From: Leptospira alstonii serovar Sichuan str. 79601
GTDB lineage: Bacteria > Spirochaetota > Leptospiria > Leptospirales > Leptospiraceae
DNA: 64,000 nucleotides
Direction: 5' to 3'
NCBI RefSeq assembly: GCF_000347175.1
Contig: NZ_ANIK01000003.1
Span: forward strand, 149,501-213,500
The stretch's first letter is position 1. Every line of letters begins with the position of its first letter. The notes under the pieces are model-generated. The model was not told the DNA's origin. It ran no database searches and worked only from the letters and a program-made list of their open reading frames with translations. Positions 49,038 through 64,000 of this stretch are shown here, piece after piece. The translations under genes were made by a program, and so were the position numbers.

Positions 49038-50870
49038 TTAAGTGAAATCCAAATCCAACCCTTCTTGGACTAAAATTCGTAACGCGTTGCTGGTTTGAAC
49101 CAATCCTTCTCGGATTTTATAATCAAAATACATGGTACCGTTTAAAATTTCTTCTTGGAAATGTTTTAAGACAACGCCCCCGACTTTAGCGAGTTCCAAA
49201 TCATGACTTGTGACTAAACAAATAACGCGATTTTTTTTGAGCTCTTTTAAAATTCCTTTGCAAGCAAGAGAACGCTCTCTCGTGTTCGTGCCTTTTAAAA
49301 TCTCATCAAACAAAACGAGATGAGGCAAATCCTGATTTTTAATTTTTTTGACGATCTCGGAAAGTCTTCTTACTTCCGCGTAAAAAAAGGAAATTCCTTC
49401 CTCTAAATTATCTTCGTTTCTCATACTCGTATGAATTTGCAAAATCGGTAGGGAAAATCGGGACGCAGGCGCCGGACCGCCCGCTAAGGCAAGAATCGAA
49501 GCGACTCCGATCGTACGCAGATATGTGGTTTTACCGGACATGTTCGAACCCGTGATGAGAACGATATTCCCTTCTTGAACTGGATCCAACGGGTTGGAAA
49601 CTCCGAACTCCGAAGGAATAAGGGGATGAAAAAGATCTTTCCCGGAAATTCCTTCCTTGGAATTTTCGGAAATGATTTCCGGAAAACAATAATCGGCGAA
49701 CATCCATTTCAAATTCGCAAAAGGAAAAAGAAAATCGAATACGGTTAAATCATCGATGGATTTTTCCAAAAGTACGGAGTGTTTCTCTTTCCATTTGGAA
49801 ATCTTCTGCAGGATCCAAAGATCGTAAAGAAAGAGATTATTTAAAATCAGATGTAATAGGGGAGCTTCGGTCAAAGCGACACGTTTTAAAATACGATCCA
49901 GATCTTCGTACGCGGATTTTAATTCTTCCTTGGAAGTATCCTGTAAAAGGAATCGGCCGTTTTTGTCCCGGACGTTCAGTCCTTTTAAGTATATTAGAAT
50001 TTTCTGAAGTCCTCCGATACTTCCCGAAAGAGAATAATATTGACGAAAAATTTCCAAAGAACGGGAACGATACAATCCGAATAGAATTAAGTTTAAAAAC
50101 AAAACGGATGCCGGAAAAGGAACGCCCAAAAACACGTTCGCCGGAATAAAAGCAAGGACCAGGATTGTAACGGGTCTGTAAATTTTTTTCAACCAGGGAT
50201 ATCGGTCCCAGAGTTCTGAAGTGTCGTCGCTCTGAATCAATTTCATTTCCGTCTTTTTAGGATTCAAGGGAAAATCCTGATTTTCATGCAGATAAGAAGC
50301 GAGTCTGAGTATTTTAGGAATTGCTAATGTTTTTTCGGAAATCGATCGAACGATTGACTGACGGAGTAAAACATTCTCTCTTTTAAAATCGGCGGAAAAG
50401 TCCTCAGGGTCCAAAACGGAAATCAACTTCCGTTCCGCATTTGCGGTAAACGTAGTATCCAACCAAGGAAACAGACCCGTTTCCTTAAATAGATCCAAAT
50501 CCCTGGCTAAGGGAGAAATTTTTTCCAATCGAATCTGAGTTCCGAATTTTTTACCGAAACCTTTGATTGCGATTCTCGCTGATTCCCTTTCTAAAACGAA
50601 AATCCAAAGTCGAATTCTTTCCCGAGTTGAAAGGGTTTTTTTATATCTTCCGATAAAAAAGAAAAAAACAAAAAGAAGAACTAAAGAAGGAAGATAATAA
50701 ACGATCGAAGAACGTAAATAATAGAAGACTGAAATCCAAAGAACAAATGCGGAAAAGAAAATGAGTCGAAATAAGGAAAGTCTGGAAAGAAGGACGGAAA
50801 CTCGATCGTAAAATCGTTTTAATTTTTCGACTCTACGCTTGAGTCGATCGATCCGGTTGGAAGGTGTCAT
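49038..50870 (-). CDS. Membrane-anchored MutS-like ATPase
   Basis: A 610-residue protein. Two hydrophobic helices near residues 35-72 follow a basic coiled region. The C-terminal half is a MutS ATPase: Walker [14 protein letters not shown] near 440, [21 protein letters not shown] in place of the MutS GxSTF loop, Walker [17 protein letters not shown] near 520 and [11 protein letters not shown]. MutS domain I (mismatch recognition) is absent. It therefore belongs to the membrane-linked MutS-like group of unknown role rather than mismatch repair. The start overlaps the stop of the 78-residue gene by 4 bp. Confidence 0.88.
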   Translation of the reverse strand: MTPSNRIDRLKRRVEKLKRFYDRVSVLLSRLSLFRLIFFSAFVLWISVFYYLRSSIVYYLPSLVLLFVFFFFIGRYKKTLSTRERIRLWIFVLERESARIAIKGFGKKFGTQIRLEKISPLARDLDLFKETGLFPWLDTTFTANAERKLISVLDPEDFSADFKRENVLLRQSIVRSISEKTLAIPKILRLASYLHENQDFPLNPKKTEMKLIQSDDTSELWDRYPWLKKIYRPVTILVLAFIPANVFLGVPFPASVLFLNLILFGLYRSRSLEIFRQYYSLSGSIGGLQKILIYLKGLNVRDKNGRFLLQDTSKEELKSAYEDLDRILKRVALTEAPLLHLILNNLFLYDLWILQKISKWKEKHSVLLEKSIDDLTVFDFLFPFANLKWMFADYCFPEIISENSKEGISGKDLFHPLIPSEFGVSNPLDPVQEGNIVLITGSNMSGKTTYLRTIGVASILALAGGPAPASRFSLPILQIHTSMRNEDNLEEGISFFYAEVRRLSEIVKKIKNQDLPHLVLFDEILKGTNTRERSLACKGILKELKKNRVICLVTSHDLELAKVGGVVLKHFQEEILNGTMYFDYKIREGLVQTSNALRILVQEGLDLDFT

Positions 50871-51103
50871 CCGGTAAGGGAACTTATGTTTTCGTAATGT
50901 TCGTTTTCTCGTTTATAAATCTCAAAGTCCAACAAACGAACCAATGATCCGAGGTCGGGCATAACCCAGCGCGAAACCAATTTACCGCGCTCCTTACCTT
51001 TGATTTTATCCACGTATACGTATCCGAACAAATCCGTTCCGTACTCGTACGCGACGAATCTTCCCGTTCTTTTACCCGTATTGTTGATCAGCCGGATCTG
51101 CAT
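50867..51103 (-). CDS. Small hypothetical protein coupled to the MutS-like gene
   Basis: A 78-residue basic protein, mostly beta-strand-like ([20 protein letters not shown]). There is no signal peptide. The 4 bp overlap with the MutS-like gene strongly supports translation and suggests a functional link. No domain is recognised. Confidence 0.68.
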   Translation of the reverse strand: MQIRLINNTGKRTGRFVAYEYGTDLFGYVYVDKIKGKERGKLVSRWVMPDLGSLVRLLDFEIYKRENEHYENISSLTG

Positions 51104-51158
51104 TTTTTTGCAATTTTATCGTTTTAGGAAAATTCGTACAAGAAAAAAAACCTCAAGG

Positions 51159-51190
<32 letters not shown>

Positions 51191-51278
51191 GGTCAATTGC
51201 TTTCTCAAGGAAGAGAATCGAAAGGCTCCCAATAGATAAATTTCGAACCAAACCAGAAAGTCGCACGGAGGCGCAAAA

Positions 51279-51485
51279 ATGTTTTACCCAGAGATGGACC
51301 CGGACTTAAAAAGTTCCTTTCTTTCAATTAACAAAACCGTCGCAAACCTCGTAAACAACACGATTCTTCCGCAATCCGGCCTAAAAGCGGGAAATCTTCT
51401 CAACGCAGATCAAATGAAAAAATTAAAGGAAATCCGCAAACGCAGATTTAGATCTGGCGAATGGAAGAATTTTTTGAAAGACTAA
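51279..51485 (+). CDS. Small hypothetical protein, 68 residues
   Basis: Begins with a GGAG ribosome-binding site (GGAGGCGCAAAAATG-type spacing) and is followed 37 bp later by a strong terminator, so it forms a separate unit. The protein is helical with a basic C-terminus ([19 protein letters not shown]). No signal or known domain. Confidence 0.65.
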   Translation: MFYPEMDPDLKSSFLSINKTVANLVNNTILPQSGLKAGNLLNADQMKKLKEIRKRRFRSGEWKNFLKD

Positions 51486-51521
51486 GGTTTCATTTTGTGC
51501 GTTTTAAAGCCTAACAACAAA

Positions 51522-51546
51522 AAAGCCCGCTGTTAGAGCGGGCTTT
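51522..51546. terminator. Bidirectional terminator between the small gene and the caspase-like gene
   Basis: AAAGCCCGCT and AGCGGGCTTT form a 10 bp stem with a 5-base loop, flanked by A and T runs. The flanking genes converge here. Confidence 0.93.
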
Positions 51547-51569
51547 CGTTTAGAATCGAAATACGATTT

Positions 51570-53192
<1,623 letters not shown>

Positions 53193-53654
53193 ATCTGGCC
53201 TCCTAGAATGATTTAGAATGGAATCAGGGTAATAAAAGAAATCCTTTTGTCATTATTTTTTTGTAGATGGTTTTCAGGGATCGTTGCTCTTTTTCGACGT
53301 AACCTAGATGTATTTTTGCCGATCCCGTATCATAATAATTCGCGGAATCCAAAATTCATCGAGCGCCTTCGGGAAACGAGACGCTGAGTTTCTTGGAATG
53401 ATCCACAAAGCACCTACATTGCGACACATACGGAGTTGAGTTTAGGAAAGTTCTGTGCTAAGTTCAGAGAGTGAGATGCTGATTTCTTCAAGTACCCCGT
53501 CGAGTTTCTCAAAATGGAGGAACTCCTACAAATTTTCTTTCATGATTTGAAATAAGCTTTTATAAAAAAGGTTGAGCTGAGCTTACTCAATGTAAGACTT
53601 TCCGAAGGGCAACACAAAGACTAAAAACCGTTTCGGTTTTTTGCAAGAATAAAG
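53193..53654. other. Intergenic region with decayed repeat segments
   Basis: No gene is seen in about 460 bp. Segments such as ACGCTGAGTTTCTTGG, ATGATCCACAAAGC and GAGTTGAGTTTAGG resemble the hairpin-unit repeats at 34038-34109, and GGAACTCCTAC at 53519-53529 resembles an arm of the element at 24066. The region also contains the leader of the gene at 53655. Confidence 0.5.
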
Positions 53655-54152
53655 GTGAAACTGCTTTTTATGTTCAAAATTTATTATCTTGTTTCCAAGA
53701 ATGATCCATTGGATTTTTGGAATTTAGAAATCAAAGGAAATTCATTCACTATATTTACCTATGACAAAACTGATTTAGATTTTGAAATTGAGGAGTCTCA
53801 AACTTTTGAAACGGATGACCTATGCTTTCAAGAAGCCGAGAAACTAATTCGTGAAAAACTAGATAATGGATACGAAGCGGTGAGCCCTGAAACGTTACAA
53901 AGGATTGATCAACTTGAAGATAAGCTTGGCGATTTGGCGATGGAATATAGAGCTAGTGATTTGGGATCTGAAGAAGAGATCATTTCAGATTATCATAAAG
54001 TTCTAAATATTTTATTTCAAAAAAATTTGATTCATTTTTGGCCTCAGCGTCCGGATTCTGATAGCCTTCTTCCCGATGAACATATGCCCAAGTTCTATCG
54101 CGATCATTGGGATAGACGAATTCAAAAATGGAAAATGAAAAATTGGAAATGA
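53655..54152 (+). CDS. WGR-like domain protein
   Basis: A 165-residue soluble acidic protein. The first 80 residues follow the WGR pattern loosely: FWNLEIKGNSFTIFTYDKTD, then SQTFETDDLCFQEAEKLIRE with KLDNGYEAV as the usual K-KGY end. The Trp-Gly-Arg triplet itself is not conserved. The second half is helical and ends in a basic stretch. The start may be GTG at 53655 or ATG at 53670 (AAGGTG lies between). Base composition is more AT-rich than neighbours. Isolated gene, function unknown. Confidence 0.65.
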   Translation: MKLLFMFKIYYLVSKNDPLDFWNLEIKGNSFTIFTYDKTDLDFEIEESQTFETDDLCFQEAEKLIREKLDNGYEAVSPETLQRIDQLEDKLGDLAMEYRASDLGSEEEIISDYHKVLNILFQKNLIHFWPQRPDSDSLLPDEHMPKFYRDHWDRRIQKWKMKNWK

Positions 54153-54474
54153 GTCGCAGCAGCTTACAAAATTAATTGTATCTGCGTGTGCAAAAACTTA
54201 GAACTTGTCGCAAATTACGATTTTACGAACAAATTCTAAAATTGTATAAATTCATACTTCTAAAAACTTGTTCTTATTTTCTTACGCCGAACTCACTTTG
54301 TTTTACAATTACCAATAAAAAATGTAACGTTTGTCAGTAACAAAGTTTTTTAAATATAAGAACTTTTTTATCTTTTACTGAAACGCCAATCGTCGAATTG
54401 GAGAAAAAATAAAAAACCCGGAGATTTTACTCGCCGGGTTTTCATTAAAAGAGAAGCTAAACGGAAATTATCTG
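54153..54474. other. AT-rich gap between the WGR-like gene and ilvC
   Basis: No gene is seen. At 54279-54299 the sequence TCTTACGCCGAACTCACTT matches one end of repeat family A (compare 55928-55946), so a lone end fragment is present. The terminator of ilvC lies at 54413-54442. Confidence 0.5.
54413..54442 (-). terminator. Intrinsic terminator after ilvC
   Basis: AAAACCCGG and CCGGGTTTT form a 9 bp stem with a 12-base loop; on the minus strand a T run follows. Confidence 0.9.
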
Positions 54475-55647
<1,173 letters not shown>

Positions 55648-55810
55648 TTACACTTCTAGTGTTAGCTTACGAATCAAAACCGATCTCCCATTCTTAGCAA
55701 ACTTATAAGTCCGGTTATCGTATTCATAACGGGAACTCCCTAGTGCGACTCACCCAGGTTCCCTATATTAAATATTTGCAATAGAGTTTTTGAAAAATTT
55801 CATAGTTCTT

Positions 55811-55946
55811 AACGTGAGTTGGGTATGACAAATGCGAAAGCGATTGAAGCATTATGTTTTTACCCGTAGGGAGAAACATTGAGTTCAAGCGCGGTCCGCT
55901 CTGTTAAGGTCGGATTCGCCCAACTTTCTTACGTCGAACTCACGTT
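55811..55946 (+). repeat. MITE-like repeat, family A copy 3
   Basis: A 136 bp element with perfect 10 bp inverted ends (AACGTGAGTT and AACTCACGTT). It shares the ATGCGAAAGCGATTGAAGC core and GATTCGCCCAACTTTC with the copies at 3425 and 17297 but lacks their AACAAATTGG/CAATTTGTTG hairpin, so it is an internally altered form. Confidence 0.85.
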
Positions 55947-55980
55947 TCTTATTAACAAAACCGTTTGAATTTTTCGTTTT

Positions 55981-56073
55981 ACTGATCTCTATAAAATGAG
56001 TACCGCTAATTTTTATCGCAAAACATTGTTTCAATGCAAAATATTAGGTAATTTATTATATAGCTATGAGTAA
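55981..56073 (+). repeat. Dispersed repeat family C, copy 2
   Basis: A 93 bp segment matching 34563-34656 with one base deleted. It happens to be open as a 30-codon frame ending TAA, but the other copy is shifted by the indel, so protein coding is unlikely. Confidence 0.85.
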
Positions 56074-56165
56074 TGAAAAGAAATCAATTGAAAATGAATT
56101 CTTCAACAACTGGACTACGGGTTTGTCCCCGATCGTTTTATGAGAGTTTAAAATTTTGAAGGAAA

Positions 56166-56244
<79 letters not shown>

Positions 56245-56248
56245 TGGG

Positions 56249-57059
<811 letters not shown>

Positions 57060-57103
57060 AGAGGGGATGATTCCGATTGCTCAAGTAAAATGAAAACAAA
57101 ATT

Positions 57104-57191
<88 letters not shown>

Positions 57192-57195
57192 TGAG

Positions 57196-57284
<89 letters not shown>

Positions 57285-57380
57285 AAATTACTTTACCGCG
57301 AGAAAACCCCCCTATGTCAAGGTGAATTGTTCTTTGCGCTCGTGTATCTTGGTATTTCCTGGAAGAGGCTGTCGAAAGTG

Positions 57381-58631
<1,251 letters not shown>

Positions 58632-59111
58632 GAATCGATTGTAAGCTTGAATCCGTCTTTTAGGCACGGAATTTCCAACACAGATTTGTGCGCTATATAA
58701 TAGAAACATTATATATTAGAGTTGTTGAAAAATTAATTCCCCATTTACCTCTGTTTCATTGAAATGTACGATTGAGGCAGTTTTGTTAATCGTGACTATC
58801 GAATTTTTCAATAACTCTATTCTTTAGTAAATCATATTACTTGAGTATGGGTTTTCGTATTTATACTGAATTCATATTTTCAAATATTCCATATCAATCA
58901 TGTGATATAAATCTTCATCTATTACTCTTGTATCAAATTTTACGTTAGGCTGTAAAAAAAATTCTCGTTACGGACGTATTTTGCAAATCCTATTGACGAA
59001 CTCCTTTTTAGCGCTCAGCTTCATTATAATAACGAGGGTTCTAGGATAACGAGATCGAGTTCTTTCTTGAATGAATCGTTTTCCAAGCTCTTGATAAAAT
59101 GGAGAATAGTG
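58632..59111. other. Intergenic region upstream of the SGNH hydrolase gene
   Basis: No gene is seen in about 480 bp. It contains the family B repeat (58720-58816). A TATAAT at 59025-59030 could be a -10 element for the SGNH gene; the TTGACG at 58993 is 26 bp upstream, too far for a standard -35. Confidence 0.45.
58720..58816 (-). repeat. MITE-like repeat, family B copy 2
   Basis: A 97 bp element with ends AGTTGTTGAAAAATT and AATTTTTCAATAACT (one mismatch). It matches the reverse complement of 23946-24043 across its length. Confidence 0.88.
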
Positions 59112-60386
<1,275 letters not shown>

Positions 60387-60478
60387 GAAATTCTTTTTCA
60401 ACCTAAAGAAAAAAGGAAATAAAATAGAAACGTCGCCTTTGTTGGAGGCGTCGTTCTTTTGTTTTGGAGATCGATTTT

Positions 60479-61171
<693 letters not shown>

Positions 61172-61218
61172 TATTTTCCATTTTTATAAAATCGTTTACG
61201 AGAAGTATAGGGAAGTTT

Positions 61219-62766
<1,548 letters not shown>

Positions 62767-62774
62767 TCAGGTTT

Positions 62775-63818
62775 ATGTTTCACTTTAAAACGATGCCGTT
62801 TATTTTAGCGGTATTTATTGTACTCGGTTCGTCTTGTAAAACCCCTCCTCCGAAAAATCCGTGGATCGTTTCTCCTCTTGAGGAAAATGAAAAACTATTT
62901 TTAGCTCCTTTGAAAACCGACGAATTCGATTCCAAGGATTTGGGAGGCAGACATTATCCCGCATCGAACGAACTCCGGATCGATCTTTTCAGACCTTATA
63001 TCGAAAATTTGGAAGGCGGTTATCTCGGGGCCGGAACCGATCAGAACTTTACTTTCATCGCTTGGGCAAAGAGTAAATACGCATGGTTGATGGATTTCGA
63101 TTATACGATTTGTTTGATCAATCGGATTCATCTTTTATTCTTTAAACTTGCTCCCGATCCGGAATCGTACCGAGAACTTTGGTCCCGAAAAAATAAACAA
63201 TCCTCCTTTGAACTTCTAAAAAAGGAATGGGCAAACGATCCGGAATGGTCCTTGATTCGAGAGGCCTGGGAGGTTGCGCATCGAGGTAAATCGGATATTC
63301 CTCAAAGATGGAACGAACTGGATCGAACTTCTCAGAGATTCGGTCTTAAGACTTTCATTCATTCCAAGGAAGAATACGATTACGTTCGTAATATGGTTCT
63401 TCAAGGAAGAATTCAGATTTTAAAAGGGGATATCAACGCCGAAAAAAGCATGAGGTCCGTCGGAGAAAGAGCCGCAAGGTTGAACGTTCCGATCCGAGTC
63501 GTATACCTTTCCAACATCGAGGATTATTTTTCCTACACTCCCGGTTTTCGAGACAACTTACTGAGTCTGCCTACGGATGAAAAAGGAATCGTTTTGAGAA
63601 CGATGCAGAACGGAACCAAGGAGGAATACGGATCTCCGGACGGAGAAAAAATTCCGGTGGATTATCCTTTGCATTATAACGTTCAATCTCTGGAGAACTT
63701 ACAGGATTGGATTTTGTTACCGGGACATCTTCATAAAGGAATTTTAATGCAATTTAGAACTCCTCTTCAAAAAGGATTTTCTATGATCAAAAGTCGACCC
63801 GTAGAAGCTTTGAAATGA
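62775..63818 (+). CDS. Lipoprotein of an uncharacterised widespread family
   Basis: A 347-residue protein with a lipoprotein signal ending LGSSC (Cys21). The mature part carries [20 protein letters not shown] near residue 85, [19 protein letters not shown] near 105, and near 210-245 [19 protein letters not shown] followed by [17 protein letters not shown]. This arrangement occurs in a broadly distributed family of unknown function (segments like EQN--IA...DIRR and ...FY-SNVE-Y) that I recall from proteobacteria and plants. Its start is 8 bp after the HEAT gene stop, and its stop overlaps the next ATG by 4 bp. Confidence 0.78.
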   Translation: MFHFKTMPFILAVFIVLGSSCKTPPPKNPWIVSPLEENEKLFLAPLKTDEFDSKDLGGRHYPASNELRIDLFRPYIENLEGGYLGAGTDQNFTFIAWAKSKYAWLMDFDYTICLINRIHLLFFKLAPDPESYRELWSRKNKQSSFELLKKEWANDPEWSLIREAWEVAHRGKSDIPQRWNELDRTSQRFGLKTFIHSKEEYDYVRNMVLQGRIQILKGDINAEKSMRSVGERAARLNVPIRVVYLSNIEDYFSYTPGFRDNLLSLPTDEKGIVLRTMQNGTKEEYGSPDGEKIPVDYPLHYNVQSLENLQDWILLPGHLHKGILMQFRTPLQKGFSMIKSRPVEALK

Positions 63819-64000
63819 AAACCACTTGGTTCGTATTGTTTGTGGTTCTCGGTTTTCTCTTGAACTGCACTTCGAATCAACAAAGCGGCAATGATGCCGT
63901 TTTCAAAAATCAAAATGTAAATTCTCCAGTGGCGGATGTTGCAAAAAATTGTAAGTCAAACTTCGGGCTTTACGCGTTCACCTACGGAAGAAGTTTATAC
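63815..64000 (+). CDS. Lipoprotein, 3' part cut off by the window edge
   Basis: The first 62 codons of a frame starting at ATG 63815, which overlaps the upstream stop as ATGA. A clear lipoprotein signal (VVLGFLLNC, Cys18) is followed by a low-complexity Ser/Asn linker and a Cys-containing segment. The visible part is too short to identify a family. Confidence 0.8.
   Translation, partial: MKTTWFVLFVVLGFLLNCTSNQQSGNDAVFKNQNVNSPVADVAKNCKSNFGLYAFTYGRSLY

Noticed and set aside
55981..56073. A 30-codon open frame in repeat family C copy 2 as a small peptide
   Set aside because: The second copy has an indel at the start and mostly amino-acid-changing differences, which argues against coding.
58993..59030. 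TTGACG and TATAAT as a promoter for the SGNH hydrolase gene
   Set aside because: The boxes are 26 bp apart, too far for a standard sigma-70 promoter; only the -10-like box is kept as a note.

Overview
The window looks like a chromosomal segment of a pathogenic-type Leptospira (spirochaete). I base this on protein recognition, not a database search. The signs are an AT-rich genome, many short lipoproteins with loose spirochaetal lipoboxes (Cys preceded by LLN, ILN, LWS or TS), large SpoIIE-type phosphatases with HAMP and TPR parts, an OmpA/PD40 envelope protein, and gene-poor intergenic stretches carrying small decayed repeats. No phage, CRISPR array, rRNA operon, replication origin or intact transposase was found.

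Layout. 1-10.1 kb: envelope and housekeeping genes (partial unknown gene, OmpA/PD40 protein, folP, two TPR proteins, an RlpA-like lipoprotein, cysE, a site-2 protease whose N-terminal coding part is cut by an in-frame stop, and a beta-propeller protein overlapping it). 10.4-13 kb: a MATE transporter coupled to a DAACS symporter. 13-21 kb: two paralogous ~1060-residue SpoIIE phosphatases flanking an exported metallopeptidase-like gene. 21-33.8 kb: dcd, enoyl-CoA hydratase, TIG lipoprotein, VOC protein, an FAD oxidoreductase with a membrane partner, a HAD hydrolase, a methyltransferase, dapF, plsC, a small regulatory pair (STAS-like and ATPase-like), a WbuC-type cupin and a very small BFD-like ferredoxin. 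33.8-35 kb is a repeat-rich gap. 35-42 kb: a CPBP membrane protease, an exported protein plus a 17-repeat ankyrin protein, a polytopic GT-C-like protein and a CrtC/AttH-like lipocalin. 42.3-48.8 kb: an oligopeptide ABC transporter (two permeases, two ATPases, no binding protein) translationally coupled to an AsmA-like protein. 49-55.5 kb: a membrane-anchored MutS-like ATPase, an exported caspase-like protein, a WGR-like protein and ilvC. 56-57.3 kb: a tight same-strand run of two tRNA-Ser genes, two membrane proteins and tRNA-Arg. 57.4-64 kb: a TrmA/RlmD-type RNA methyltransferase, an exported SGNH hydrolase, and a run of envelope proteins and lipoproteins continuing off the end.

The most notable non-genic signal is a set of small dispersed repeats: a 136-181 bp element with AACGYGAGTT-type ends (three copies and two end fragments), a ~97 bp element with 15 bp inverted ends (two copies), a ~93 bp repeat (two copies), and a tandem pair of hairpin units with looser relatives elsewhere. 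They look like MITE-type non-autonomous elements. Several starts were moved inward from the longest possible reading frame on the basis of ribosome-binding sites, signal peptides and 4 bp ATGA overlaps. Sequence alone cannot confirm expression or enzymatic activity.
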